Origin: G963663775 sp963664255
GTDB lineage: Bacteria > Bacillota > Clostridia > Oscillospirales > Butyricicoccaceae
Direction of reading: 5' to 3'
Length of the DNA stretch: 64,000 bases
Assembly (NCBI GenBank): GCA_963664255.1
Contig: OY760938.1
Location: forward strand, 1,488,001-1,552,000
Shown in pieces: positions 8,115 to 17,206 of the stretch. A program made the translations under genes and the position numbers. Every line of letters starts with the position of its first letter. Within the stretch, counting starts at the first letter, position 1. The notes under the pieces are model-generated. The model had not been told where the DNA came from. It saw only the letters and a list, made by a program, of their open reading frames with translations, and made no database searches.

Positions 8115-9770
8115 ATGAACAGAGCGCTATTTTCTGGTGTGTCCGGCTTAAAGTCACACCAAACTAAAATGGACGTCATCGGCAATAACATTGCAAACGT
8201 CAATACCTATGGCTATAAAGCACAGCGCGTTATTTTCAGCGACACGATGTATCAGGCGATTTCGTCAGCACAGGAAGGCTCCTCCACTTCGGGCGGTATC
8301 AACCCATCGACAGTCGGCTATGGTACCTCTGTCGCGTCGATTCAAACCGATACCAGTCAGGCAAGCATGCAGTCCACATCCTATGGCACAGATGTTGCCA
8401 TCTGCGGCGAGGGTTACTATCAGGTGATGGACAGCGCAGGCAATATTTTTTACACCAAAGCAGGTATTTTCGGTGTAGACGAAAATGGCTATATGGTAGA
8501 TGAAAATGGTAACTTCGTGTTGGGTTCCAATACCAAGGGCGGGGACCCAGATTCACAGAAAATTCAAGTGAACAATGTCGGTACGGTTTCGGCACAGGCA
8601 GCAACCTCCACCTTTACGCTCAACGGTGTGGAATATTCTCTAAAAGCTGAAAAAGCAACCGATGCAGGCAATGTCAGTTTCACCTTTGCATCCAGTGCAG
8701 AATTGGCGTCCGGTTTGGCAGCAAAGGCAACAATTTCTTCGACCGGCGCTATCACAATTACGTTGAATGAAAACGAAAGCTTCGCCAGCATGGCAGAGGT
8801 CAATCAGGCAATCAATGATGCCATTACCGAGGCAAACGGCGGCGTGGCACATGAAGCAGGGGACTTCACCTTAACACCGGAATCCAGTACAATTACCAAT
8901 GCCAGCGGTAATTTTGTGGATTCCACGGGCGCTACGATTTCCTTAACCGGTGCAGATTTGGTGGACAGTGAGTTTGGTGTGGATGACGGCACCGTGACGG
9001 CCACCGGCACGATTTATGGACAGTCGGACATCACGTTTGATTCTGTCAGCAGCAGCTTTAGCAGCTCGGGTACCTTGACATTTAGTGCGGCGTATGATTT
9101 GGCAACCGACAGCTGGACCTTGAGTGCGACAGATGGCACCAATACGTATACTTCGGATGCGATTACAAGTGCTTCCAGCGCAAGCACGGTTTTGCTTAAA
9201 AATGGTACAGACAGCACGGACTATTTTGAAATGACCATGCCGACATACAGTGAATTGAATACAACCTATAACGGCGGCACCGCACCCGCTGCATCGGGCA
9301 CCTATGGCGGCACCGAAACGGCAACATCCACCCCCTCCACCGAATCCACCGACCTTGGTCTAGGCTCTGCGTCCGTGACCCTGGCGGATGGAACAGAGGG
9401 CGGCGATGTGGACCTGAGCGAACTGACGGTTTCCATCAGCTCCGACGGTACGGTGTATGCAACCCATGACACCTTGGGTACGGTAGAGGTCGGCGCGATT
9501 TCTCTGGCAAACTTCGCAAACCCCTCTGGTTTGGAGCAGGTCGGTTCCAGCTACTTCTCTGCAACCTTAAACTCCGGCGAAGCACAGCTGTGCACACCGG
9601 GTGAGGACGGAACCGGCAACCTGAAGACCAGTGCACTGGAAATGTCTAATGTAGACTTGTCTTCTGAGATGGCGGAAATGATTACCACACAGAGAGGTTT
9701 CCAGGCAAACTCTCGTGTCATTACCGTAACAGATACGATGATTGAGGAATTGGTCAATCTGAAGCGTTAA
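8115..9770 (+). CDS. flgE: Flagellar hook protein FlgE (large variant)
   Basis: FlgE polymerises into the flexible hook. The conserved N-terminus (SGVSGLKSHQTKMDVIGNN, then IANVNTYGYKAQR) and C-terminus (SNVDLSSEMAEMITTQRGF, then QANSRVITVTDTMIEEL) are the standard rod/hook D0 helices. At 551 residues it is much longer than the roughly 260-400 residues of model hooks; the excess is a Thr/Ser/Gly-rich, beta-strand-like middle (about residues 150-470) likely exposed on the hook surface. Start ATG 8115 has AAGGAGA upstream at 8100-8106. An inverted repeat follows the gene at 9778-9834. Confidence 0.96.
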   Translation: MNRALFSGVSGLKSHQTKMDVIGNNIANVNTYGYKAQRVIFSDTMYQAISSAQEGSSTSGGINPSTVGYGTSVASIQTDTSQASMQSTSYGTDVAICGEGYYQVMDSAGNIFYTKAGIFGVDENGYMVDENGNFVLGSNTKGGDPDSQKIQVNNVGTVSAQAATSTFTLNGVEYSLKAEKATDAGNVSFTFASSAELASGLAAKATISSTGAITITLNENESFASMAEVNQAINDAITEANGGVAHEAGDFTLTPESSTITNASGNFVDSTGATISLTGADLVDSEFGVDDGTVTATGTIYGQSDITFDSVSSSFSSSGTLTFSAAYDLATDSWTLSATDGTNTYTSDAITSASSASTVLLKNGTDSTDYFEMTMPTYSELNTTYNGGTAPAASGTYGGTETATSTPSTESTDLGLGSASVTLADGTEGGDVDLSELTVSISSDGTVYATHDTLGTVEVGAISLANFANPSGLEQVGSSYFSATLNSGEAQLCTPGEDGTGNLKTSALEMSNVDLSSEMAEMITTQRGFQANSRVITVTDTMIEELVNLKR

Positions 9771-9777
9771 ATTTAAA

Positions 9778-9834
9778 CGATGGGCGTTGATTTTGTCTGC
9801 GGTGCAAATCGTGTGCCGCAGACAAGACCCATCG
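9778..9834 (+). other. Stem-loop between flgE and swrD
   Basis: A two-part hairpin: outer arms CGATGGG (9778-9784) and CCCATCG (9828-9834), inner arms TTGTCTGCGG (9793-9802) and CCGCAGACAA (9816-9825). No T-run follows, so it is not a normal intrinsic terminator. It may stabilise or process the mRNA after the highly expressed hook gene; that role is inferred. Confidence 0.6.
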
Positions 9835-9896
9835 ACAGTGGGGAGAAATTGGGATAGCATATATGCCAAATGTGGCCGAGAGGAAGCGATAACAGA

Positions 9897-10130
9897 ATGA
9901 TTACACTAACAAGATTAAATGGTACGCCGTTGGTGCTCAATTCGGATTTGATTGAAACCATTGAGCAAACACCGGACACCACCATCCTGCTGTTGAATCG
10001 ACATTATTTTATTGTCAAGGAAAGCATGGAGGAAGTTGTTGGAAAAGTGATTGATTTTCGCAGACAGGCCATGCGTCCGGTCGGAAGAAGCGCATATAGA
10101 TTGGAACAAGAAGGGTTGGGGCAAACGTGA
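9897..10130 (+). CDS. swrD: SwrD/FlbD-family flagellar protein
   Basis: A 77-residue protein of the FlbD/YlzI family; in B. subtilis the member SwrD supports stator power. The sequence (MITLTRLNGTPLVLNSDLIE, then HYFIVKESMEEV) is the whole conserved domain. ATG 9897 is chosen over the in-frame ATG 9870 because family members begin with MI-LTRLNG and a GAGAGGAAG stretch precedes it. The stop overlaps the motA start by four bases (GTGA), so the two are likely co-translated. Position between flgE and motA fits Clostridia flagellar operons. Confidence 0.9.
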   Translation: MITLTRLNGTPLVLNSDLIETIEQTPDTTILLLNRHYFIVKESMEEVVGKVIDFRRQAMRPVGRSAYRLEQEGLGQT

Positions 10131-10969
10131 AAAAAAGTTTGGACATCATGTCGGTAATAGGCTGGGTGATTGGAGCCGCAGTTTTGATAATGGGCATCGT
10201 GTATAGTAAAGATACGGAAACTGGGGCGGTCTCGATTGACGTCACAAAATTTATCAACTTTATCGATGTTCCAAGCTTGCTGATTACGGGTGCGGGCACA
10301 TTTGCAATGCTGATGGTATCCTTTCCATTAAAGCAATTTACAAAAATGCCGAAGCATCTTTTAATTGTATTGATGCCGAAGCAATATCAGGCAGAAAGCT
10401 ATATCCAAACCTTGGTGGATTGTGCGCAAAAGGCGAGAGTCAACGGTCTTTTGGCATTGGAAGAAGACATCAACAACATGGAAGACCCCTTTTTAAAAAG
10501 CAGCCTTATGATGGTCGTTGACTCGGTGGACCCGGAAAAGGTGAAAATACAGCTGGCAGCGCAAATGGATTATCTGGATGACCGACATGGTCAGGAGCGG
10601 TCGTTTTATGACAAGGGTGCCGCACTTGCGCCTGCATTTGGTATGCTGGGCACCTTGGTTGGTTTGGTAAATATGATGAAAACGTTGGACAATCCGGAGA
10701 CGGTAGGTCCGAACATGGCGGTTGCGTTGCTCACCACATTTTATGGCTCTATTATGGCGAATGTTTTGTTTACGCCGATTTCCAATAAATTGGCGGCGCG
10801 TCATAATGAAGAATATCTGTGCCGACAAATCATTTGCGAGGGCGTGCAGGCAATTCAAGAGGGTGAAAACCCGAAGTTTGTACAAAATCGATTGATGCAG
10901 TTATTGCCGCAGTATCAGCAGGATAAGTTCAATAAGAGCCAGGGCGGCGGCGAAGAGAAACCGGCATAG
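10127..10969 (+). CDS. motA: Flagellar motor stator protein MotA
   Basis: MotA forms the ring around MotB that conducts ions and pushes on FliG. The 280-residue protein has the expected four membrane segments and the conserved pore motif PAFGMLGTLVGLVNMMKTL near residues 167-186. The large cytoplasmic loop between helices 2 and 3 carries the charged residues expected to face FliG. It starts with GTG 10127, overlapping the swrD stop. It precedes motB by 89 bases. H+ or Na+ coupling cannot be decided from what I can see. Confidence 0.96.
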   Translation: MKKSLDIMSVIGWVIGAAVLIMGIVYSKDTETGAVSIDVTKFINFIDVPSLLITGAGTFAMLMVSFPLKQFTKMPKHLLIVLMPKQYQAESYIQTLVDCAQKARVNGLLALEEDINNMEDPFLKSSLMMVVDSVDPEKVKIQLAAQMDYLDDRHGQERSFYDKGAALAPAFGMLGTLVGLVNMMKTLDNPETVGPNMAVALLTTFYGSIMANVLFTPISNKLAARHNEEYLCRQIICEGVQAIQEGENPKFVQNRLMQLLPQYQQDKFNKSQGGGEEKPA

Positions 10970-11058
10970 AAAACAATACATTGCACACGCAATGTTGAAA
11001 TAGATGACATCGTTATGCTAAAATCACATCAGAGCAAAATGGAAAAGTTGGTGAGAAC

Positions 11059-12030
11059 ATGGCAAAAAAATCGAAGGACGAAACCAACCCCGATGCGTGG
11101 ATGGCCACGTATTCTGACATGGTTACCTTGCTTTTGTGCTTTTTCGCAGTAATGCTCAGTATGTCAACCACAAGTGAGGCGAAGTTTCAGGCGTTTGTCA
11201 ATTCGCTGCAGATGCAGGGTGCCGACATTGTTGCCGTAGACCCGCCGCAGGACGGTGCTTCGCAAGAAGCAGTTGTCACAGGCAGCATCGACAGCTTGTA
11301 TGCATACTTGAAGGATTATGTGGAGGAAAACGGCAAAGAAGAACAAATCTCGCTGTCAAAGCAAGAGGATATGGTCTTTATCCGCTTTCAAAATGATTTA
11401 TTTTTTGAACCGGATCGCTATGTGCTGCGGGCAGACTGTGTAGACACTGTCAATTTTATTACAAATGGGCTGAAGCAATTTGAAAGCACCATCCGAACCG
11501 TGAATATTTGCGGACATACGGCAGAAACGGGCAGGCAAGATTCCACAATATCAGACTGGAGGCTTTCGGGAGAGCGTGCGGCAACCATCGCCATCTCTTT
11601 AGAGGAAACGGCGGGCTTTGATAAAAGCAAAATTTTGGTGACTGGATATGGTTCCAATTATCCCGTTGCAAGCAATGCCTCAGAAACAGAGCGCAAGCTA
11701 AACCGACGGGTTGAGCTGATTGTGGTGGGCAAGGAAAGCCAAAGCAATCCGGATTTTTATGCCACACTGACAAGCGGTGAGTATGGCGGAACAGAGGACA
11801 CGGGCGGCATTGATTCCTTGCTAACGGGTGAAGGAACGGCGGCGGACGCAGCTGCGACCGATACAGCGGCAACCGATGCAGCAGCGGGAAGCAATGCGGC
11901 ACCACAGCAAACGGATACTGCGGCGACGGACACCACGGCTGCACCACAAGCCACCACGCAGTCGGACACTGCAAACACTGCAGCCGCCGACGGTGAGATG
12001 CAAACAGGGGTATCACCATATAATGATTGA
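11059..12030 (+). CDS. motB: Flagellar motor stator protein MotB
   Basis: MotB anchors the stator to peptidoglycan and carries the ion-binding aspartate. The single membrane helix starts at DAWMATYSDMVTLLLCFF, with D20 the expected ion-binding residue. An OmpA-like peptidoglycan-binding domain follows (ICGHTAETG, then KLNRRVELIV), roughly residues 110-235. The last 65 residues are an unusual Ala/Thr/Asp-rich low-complexity tail not expected in classical MotB. ATG 11059 is the start. fliM follows almost at once; the fliL gene that often comes between motB and fliM is absent. Confidence 0.95.
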   Translation: MAKKSKDETNPDAWMATYSDMVTLLLCFFAVMLSMSTTSEAKFQAFVNSLQMQGADIVAVDPPQDGASQEAVVTGSIDSLYAYLKDYVEENGKEEQISLSKQEDMVFIRFQNDLFFEPDRYVLRADCVDTVNFITNGLKQFESTIRTVNICGHTAETGRQDSTISDWRLSGERAATIAISLEETAGFDKSKILVTGYGSNYPVASNASETERKLNRRVELIVVGKESQSNPDFYATLTSGEYGGTEDTGGIDSLLTGEGTAADAAATDTAATDAAAGSNAAPQQTDTAATDTTAAPQATTQSDTANTAAADGEMQTGVSPYND

Positions 12031-12065
12031 GTGGTTCAAAAGCCGAAAAGGGGGCTACAACTAGA

Positions 12066-13058
12066 ATGGCAGAAACCTTATCGCAAAGTCAAATTGATGA
12101 GCTGTTGAACCGGATGAAGTCTGGCAATGTGAGCGAAGTCATTGAGGAGGCGGAAACAAAAGTCAAGGAATATGACTTTACATCGCCGAAAAAGTTTACG
12201 AAGGATCAGATTAAATCACTCAGCAGCTTGTATGAGAACTTTGCACGTGTTGTTTCTTCGTATTATTCCAGTATATTGCGCAGTGTCTGTGAAATTGAAA
12301 TTGCACAGATTGAAGAGCAACGGTACTACGAGTTCAATAACGCATTGCCGGATACGGTGCTCATCGGTATGGTAGACTTTAAGCCGGAAAATACCAAACA
12401 GTATGAAGAAACGACCATGATGTTTGACTTATCCATGTCGTTTGGATATTTCATGATTGACCGTTTGTTGGGCGGAACCGACGAAGCTTCCATTCCGGAC
12501 CGCACGTATACGGATGTGGAGTTGGCAATTTTAAATACGGTTATGACGCGCACAACGCAATATATCCAAGAGTCATGGCAGAATTACGTGGGGCTTACAA
12601 CAGAACTGCGCGCGATTGAAACCAATGGACGATTTTTGCAGGCATTTTCGCCGCAGGACATTATTGTTATCGTTTCTATGGAAATTAAGGTCGGAGATTT
12701 TTCGACCATGGCGAATATTTGTATGCTTGCAGAAAGCTTAGATGGACTCATCAGCAATTTCAGCACACGCTTCTCGCGCTCGGTCAAGCAGCTGGACCCG
12801 GAAAAGGAACGGATTCGCAAGGAATCCTTGATGGAGGATTTGCGAAAGGCAGACCTGCAGATTACGGCTGTGCTGGATGAATGCCGCATGAGCCTAGGTG
12901 AGGTGCTGCAGCTGCGGCCCAATGACATCATTGCATTAAACACACGCACTGATGCGGACATTAAGGTGATGATAGAGGGTATCCCTTGGTATCGTGCCCG
13001 TATTGGTGAATCCGGTCGCAAAAAGGCGATTAAAATTGTAGAAAATATAAAGAAATAA
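12066..13058 (+). CDS. fliM: Flagellar motor switch protein FliM
   Basis: FliM is the C-ring subunit that receives phosphorylated CheY. The N-terminal CheY-binding motif LSQSQIDELL is at residues 5-14, followed by the CheC-like middle domain and a C-terminal SpoA/FliN-like domain. The product is about 330 residues, the normal size. ATG 12066 is preferred to the upstream in-frame TTG at 12027, since only it puts the docking motif at the very N-terminus and it has AAAGGGGG at 12047-12054. Confidence 0.97.
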   Translation: MAETLSQSQIDELLNRMKSGNVSEVIEEAETKVKEYDFTSPKKFTKDQIKSLSSLYENFARVVSSYYSSILRSVCEIEIAQIEEQRYYEFNNALPDTVLIGMVDFKPENTKQYEETTMMFDLSMSFGYFMIDRLLGGTDEASIPDRTYTDVELAILNTVMTRTTQYIQESWQNYVGLTTELRAIETNGRFLQAFSPQDIIVIVSMEIKVGDFSTMANICMLAESLDGLISNFSTRFSRSVKQLDPEKERIRKESLMEDLRKADLQITAVLDECRMSLGEVLQLRPNDIIALNTRTDADIKVMIEGIPWYRARIGESGRKKAIKIVENIKK

Positions 13059-13073
13059 GAAGGAGGGACGGTC

Positions 13074-14390
13074 TTGAACGAAAATGGCGATATCATTTTA
13101 ACAGCGGAAGAGCTAGATGCAATCGGCGAAATCATGAACATTAGTATGGGCTCTTCGGCAACAGCAATTTCAGCAATGCTGGATCGACAGGTAACGATCA
13201 CAACGCCGAACATTCGCCAAGTCAAGTTTGGAGAAATAGATAATGCTGATTTGGAACCCGCAATTTTAGTGAAAATTAAATATGTGGAAGGAATTCGAGG
13301 AACAGATGTCATTATTTTGCGTCGTCGAGATATGCAGGTGATTCTAAACCTGCTGATGGGAAACGATGTCGATGACGAAAATTTCGAGTTCGACGAGATG
13401 AGCATCAGTGCGGCGTGTGAAGTTATGAACCAAATGATGGGGGCTTCTGCAACTGCGTTGTCTGAAATATTGGGACGGGCGGTGAATATTTCTACGCCGG
13501 TTGCGGTATTGCCGGAAAATGCAGAAGCGATTGCAGTGGAGTTCGATGACATTACACCGGAACAGCAAATCGTTGCAATCGCGTTTCAATTAGCCATCAA
13601 GGATGTCATGAATAGCAATTTTAACTGTTATTTGCCGACTGATTTGGCAAGAGAAATGGTGCAGGCGGTTTCCGGAGAGGACATGGAGGAACCAGCGGCA
13701 GCGGCCCCCCCGCAGCCATCAACACCAGAACCGGCACCGATGCAGCCACCACAGGAAACACCACCCCCGCAAATGCCGCAACAGCCGATGATGCCGGACC
13801 CGCAGCAGATGCAGCCGCAAATGCCGCAGCAGCCGCAAATGCCGCAGCCGCAACAGATGCCACAGCAGCCGATGATGCCAGACCCACAGCAGATGCAGCA
13901 GCAAATGATGCAGCAGCCCTATCCACAGCAAGGTTATCCGATGCAGCAACCCTATCCCCAGCAAGGCTATCCCATGCAGCAGGGCTATCCGATGCAGCCC
14001 TATCCCCAGCAATATAATATGGGCAATCCCCCGCAGCAGGCGGCGCCGGTCAATATCAAGCATCCGCAATTTCCCACCTTTAGCCCCAATGGCGGCGTGG
14101 GCGACATGAGCGCCAAGAATATGAATCTGCTGATGAGCGTTCCGCTGGATGTTTCGGTTGTCATCGGCAAGGCGCGCAGAAAGATTAAGGATATTATGGA
14201 TTTCGGTCAGGGCACCGTTATCGAATTGGACAAGCAAACCGGCGCACCGGCAGAAATCATGGTCAATGGGCAGCTTTTGGCATATGGTGATGTGATTGTA
14301 ATCGGTGATAACTTCGGGGTGCGCATCACAGAAATTGTGAGCACAGAAGAATTGCTGGAGTCTTTAAATATTGTTGATGTCAATGTATAA
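13074..14390 (+). CDS. fliY: Flagellar switch phosphatase FliY (CheC-FliN fusion) with a Pro/Gln/Met-rich linker
   Basis: FliY is a C-ring component and CheY-P phosphatase in Firmicutes. Both CheC-type active-site motifs are present: DAIGEIMN (residues 17-24) and SAACEVMN (nt 13408-13431), each fitting [DS]-x3-E-x2-N. The C-terminal 80 residues are a FliN/SpoA domain (VSVVIGKARRKIKDI). Between them lies a 120-residue linker of Pro, Gln, Met and Tyr repeats. Translation starts at TTG 13074, supported by AAGGAGGG seven bases upstream. Unlike B. subtilis FliY, no separate LSQxEIDxLL-type CheY-docking peptide is seen at the N-terminus. Confidence 0.95.
   Translation: MNENGDIILTAEELDAIGEIMNISMGSSATAISAMLDRQVTITTPNIRQVKFGEIDNADLEPAILVKIKYVEGIRGTDVIILRRRDMQVILNLLMGNDVDDENFEFDEMSISAACEVMNQMMGASATALSEILGRAVNISTPVAVLPENAEAIAVEFDDITPEQQIVAIAFQLAIKDVMNSNFNCYLPTDLAREMVQAVSGEDMEEPAAAAPPQPSTPEPAPMQPPQETPPPQMPQQPMMPDPQQMQPQMPQQPQMPQPQQMPQQPMMPDPQQMQQQMMQQPYPQQGYPMQQPYPQQGYPMQQGYPMQPYPQQYNMGNPPQQAAPVNIKHPQFPTFSPNGGVGDMSAKNMNLLMSVPLDVSVVIGKARRKIKDIMDFGQGTVIELDKQTGAPAEIMVNGQLLAYGDVIVIGDNFGVRITEIVSTEELLESLNIVDVNV
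13690..14045 (+). repeat. In-frame Pro/Gln/Met repeat region in fliY
   Basis: Degenerate in-frame tandem repeats inside fliY. One unit encodes MPQQPMMPDPQQMQ and occurs twice (near 13770 and 13858); another encodes YPQQGYPMQQ and occurs about three times near 13920-14000. The bases are dominated by CAG, CAA, CCG and ATG codons. Such tracts can change length by slippage; that is an inference. Confidence 0.85.
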
Positions 14391-14422
14391 TATATAACAT
14401 AACTAACTGGGAGGAATCAGAC

Positions 14423-14785
14423 ATGTATAAGATTTTGTTGGTAGACGATGCAGGCTTTATGAGAATGATGATTAAGAATCACTTGAGCAAGGCGGGATAT
14501 ACAAACTTTGTAGAAGGTGAAGATGGTCAGCAGGCAGTAGAGCTGTATGCGGCGGAAAAGCCAGATCTCGTTATCATGGATATTACCATGCCGAATATGG
14601 ACGGTATTCAGGCGTTGGGTACGATTATGGGCAAGCATCCAGAGGCAAAAATCATTATGTGCTCGGCAATGGGACAGGAAACCATGGTTATGGAAGCCAT
14701 CAAATTGGGTGCATTGGATTTTATCGTAAAGCCGTTTAAGCAGGAGCGTATTGCGCAGACCGTGCAAAAGGTTTTGCCGCTGTAA
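14423..14785 (+). CDS. cheY: Chemotaxis response regulator CheY
   Basis: CheY is the diffusible signal from CheA to the motor. It is a 120-residue single receiver domain with all key residues: acidic pair D8/D9, phosphoacceptor D53 (VIMDITMPNMDG), S81 and K103 (VKPF). Start ATG 14423 has GGGAGGAA upstream. It lies after fliY and before fliO, exactly as in B. subtilis, while its kinase gene cheA is on the opposite strand at 28218-30311. Confidence 0.98.
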   Translation: MYKILLVDDAGFMRMMIKNHLSKAGYTNFVEGEDGQQAVELYAAEKPDLVIMDITMPNMDGIQALGTIMGKHPEAKIIMCSAMGQETMVMEAIKLGALDFIVKPFKQERIAQTVQKVLPL

Positions 14786-14860
14786 GGATGAGGTATACGC
14801 AAGCAAAGGGTGCGGATGCATCGCATCACAAGGATACGATACGGAAAGGGTGACTGCCAT

Positions 14861-15235
14861 ATGTCGGAGACCTTGCGTGCCACGCTTTCCGCGGCGGGCA
14901 TCCTGTTCTTCATGGTGTTGATTTTTTGGGGTGCACATTATGCCACCAAGCTTGTGGGACAAGGCACGATTCGCAACCAAGAAACGGGATGCAAATTGGA
15001 GATTTTAGGGCGCACAATGCTTGGCAAGGAACAGGCGTTGGTGATTGTCCGCGTTGGAGACACAACACTGCTGCTCGGGGTGACTGGGCAGCAAATCAGC
15101 AAGCTGGAGGACTTGGACCCAGCACAGTTTGCTGATGCAGAGCCAAAGACCGAAGGTCAGGATTTTTTACACCTATTGAAGGATGCATGGAAGCAGCAAA
15201 AGCAGACCAGCGGCGAGGAGGATACGCATCCATGA
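14861..15235 (+). CDS. fliO: Flagellar export gate accessory protein FliO
   Basis: FliO is a small membrane protein that helps FliP assemble. The 124-residue product has one N-terminal membrane helix (AAGILFFMVLIFWG) and a short cytoplasmic SpoA-like domain (LEILGRTMLGKEQALVIVRV). ATG 14861 is preferred over an upstream in-frame ATG 14810 because GGAAAGGG lies at 14842-14850. Its stop overlaps the fliP start (ATGA). FliO is poorly conserved, so position before fliP is important to the call. Confidence 0.9.
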   Translation: MSETLRATLSAAGILFFMVLIFWGAHYATKLVGQGTIRNQETGCKLEILGRTMLGKEQALVIVRVGDTTLLLGVTGQQISKLEDLDPAQFADAEPKTEGQDFLHLLKDAWKQQKQTSGEEDTHP

Positions 15236-16056
15236 TACAGAACCAAGCAGGCGTACGCCAAAAGCAGCCGCAGAAGCATAAAGGCCGTGCGGTGCGGATT
15301 CTGCTGATGACAAGCATTGCCATGGTGTTATCTGCGTTTTTGTGCTACAAGGCACAGGCGGCATCCATCAATTTGGATTTGAATCCCGACAGCACAAATG
15401 GGGACGCCATGGGTGCACTGCAGGTGCTGTTTTTATTCACGCTGCTTTCGGTTGCCCCCTCGTTGCTGATTATGATGACCAGCTTCACAAGAGTGGTTAT
15501 CGTATTATCGTTGCTGCGCAATGCCATTGGATTGACGCAAACACCCCCCAATCAGGTGATTATTGGACTGGCGTTGTTTTTATCGCTGTTTATTATGGCA
15601 CCGACCATTGAGCAGATTCAGGCAGACAGCATCACGCCCTATATGGACGGGACGATTACGCAGCAGGAAGCGATTGAAAACTTAGAGGCACCGCTCAAGA
15701 CATTTATGCTCAAGCAAATCAAAGCAGAAGATTTGAATTTGTTTTTGTCGTTGGAAGGCGATGACACCACGTTTGGAGAAGGACAAACCTTAAACCCTGA
15801 CACGCTGCAAAGCCTTGCCATGCACATTGTGGTGCCTGCGTTCATTACCAGTGAATTGCGCCAAGCGTTCATCATGGGGTTTCTGTTGTTTTTGCCATTC
15901 CTTGTCATCGATATGATTGTGGCAAGCACATTGATGAGTATGGGCATGGTCATGCTGCCGCCAACAACCATTGCATTGCCGTTTAAGCTGATGCTGTTTG
16001 TGGTGGTGGGCGGATGGGAGCTGGTGATTGAAACCTTGGTTGCCAGCTTCCACTGA
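15232..16056 (+). CDS. fliP: Flagellar type III export gate protein FliP
   Basis: FliP forms the core of the export gate with FliQ and FliR. An N-terminal signal-like helix (ILLMTSIAMVLSAFLCYKAQA) is followed by the conserved block LLIMMTSFTRVVIVLSLLRNA and, near the C-terminus, LPFLVIDMIVASTLMSMGM. The length of 274 residues is normal. ATG 15232 has GCGAGGAGG upstream at 15213-15221 and overlaps the fliO stop. Confidence 0.97.
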   Translation: MIQNQAGVRQKQPQKHKGRAVRILLMTSIAMVLSAFLCYKAQAASINLDLNPDSTNGDAMGALQVLFLFTLLSVAPSLLIMMTSFTRVVIVLSLLRNAIGLTQTPPNQVIIGLALFLSLFIMAPTIEQIQADSITPYMDGTITQQEAIENLEAPLKTFMLKQIKAEDLNLFLSLEGDDTTFGEGQTLNPDTLQSLAMHIVVPAFITSELRQAFIMGFLLFLPFLVIDMIVASTLMSMGMVMLPPTTIALPFKLMLFVVVGGWELVIETLVASFH

Positions 16057-16109
16057 GTACAGCACAAAAAATCTGTCGGCTGCCATTGTGCCGGGAAAGG
16101 GGTATGCGC

Positions 16110-16370
16110 ATGACGCAAGAAGATGTTTTAGCCGTCATTCGACAGAGCATCTGGACGATTTTAACATTAGCGATGCCCATGCTGATTGTCAGTATGGCAA
16201 TCGGTTTGGTGATTGCGATTTTTCAGGCCGCCACCCAGATTCATGAGCAGACCATCACGTTTGTGCCGAAGCTGGTGGCGATTGGCTTGATGCTGATTTT
16301 CCTAGGCTCCTGGATTTTGACCACGCTGGATGAATTTTTTCACTATATCGTGCAGCTGATGATAGGATGA
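16110..16370 (+). CDS. fliQ: Flagellar export gate protein FliQ
   Basis: A typical 86-residue FliQ with two membrane helices (TILTLAMPMLIVSMAIGLV and LVAIGLMLIFLGSWILTT) and the conserved ATQIHEQTITFVPK loop. ATG 16110 is chosen because GGAAAGGGG lies at 16093-16101; ATG 16104 is an alternative. It lies between fliP and fliR as in almost all bacteria with flagella. Confidence 0.97.
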   Translation: MTQEDVLAVIRQSIWTILTLAMPMLIVSMAIGLVIAIFQAATQIHEQTITFVPKLVAIGLMLIFLGSWILTTLDEFFHYIVQLMIG

Positions 16371-16377
16371 GCACGAT

Positions 16378-17151
16378 ATGACATGGGAATTTGTGCTGCA
16401 CAATCTAGTTGGATATATGCTGGTGTTTTGCCGCATGGGCGGCATGGTGTTTTTCAATCCGTTTTTTGCGCGCAACAGTGTGCCGGCAATGCTGCGAGCA
16501 GGGTTCGCATTTGCCTTGACGTTGGTGATTGCGCCAATGGTCGTTGGGACAGCGCCAATGCAGATGGAAACCCTCGGCTTGCTTTTGGCAATGGTCAAAG
16601 AGTTGATGGTGGGCATGACCATGAGCGTTGTCATGATTTTTTTCTATTACTTTTTGTTCATGGCAGGTGAAATCATGGACATCGGCTTCGGTCTGTCCAT
16701 GGCAAAGGTTTTCGACCCTAGCAGTAATTTGCAGATTTCGATTTCAGGCAATCTGTTTCAACTGTGCGCAATTTTCTACTTTTTTTTAACAAACTGTCAT
16801 CTAATTTTGATTCGAGCCGTGGCAAGCTCCTTTGGGTTTGTGCAAATCGGGGCGGTGGTGATTCCCGCCGCATTGGGTCAGTTTATGGCAGAGATGTTCA
16901 TGACAGCATTTTCATTGTGTATGCAGCTGGTAATGCCATTTATTGCCGCGTCATTTACCTTGGAAGTGGCGATGGGCATTTTGATGAAGCTGGTGCCGCA
17001 GGTGAGTATTTTTGTCATCAGCTTTCAGGTGAAGATTATTTTGGGACTGTTATTGTTGGCGATATATGTTGCACCTATTACAAGCTTTTTGCAAAAATAT
17101 CTGACAACCATGTTTTCTGGTATCAGCAGCTTATTGCAGCTATTCTCTTAA
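16378..17151 (+). CDS. fliR: Flagellar export gate protein FliR
   Basis: FliR completes the FliPQR core. The 257-residue product is almost entirely hydrophobic, with about six membrane segments and the family block FCRMGGMVFFNPFF near the N-terminus. It starts 7 bases after the fliQ stop. No strong ribosome site is visible, so it may depend on coupling to fliQ. Confidence 0.95.
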   Translation: MTWEFVLHNLVGYMLVFCRMGGMVFFNPFFARNSVPAMLRAGFAFALTLVIAPMVVGTAPMQMETLGLLLAMVKELMVGMTMSVVMIFFYYFLFMAGEIMDIGFGLSMAKVFDPSSNLQISISGNLFQLCAIFYFFLTNCHLILIRAVASSFGFVQIGAVVIPAALGQFMAEMFMTAFSLCMQLVMPFIAASFTLEVAMGILMKLVPQVSIFVISFQVKIILGLLLLAIYVAPITSFLQKYLTTMFSGISSLLQLFS

Positions 17152-17206
17152 ACGGCAGCGGGAAGCGGTCGTTTGAATGGCGGTGTGCCATAAAAGGGGG
17201 GATGAT

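Noticed and set aside
13690..14045. A CRISPR-like or non-coding tandem repeat
   Set aside because: The repeats keep the fliY reading frame, vary in length and encode a Pro/Gln/Met linker; there are no spacers.
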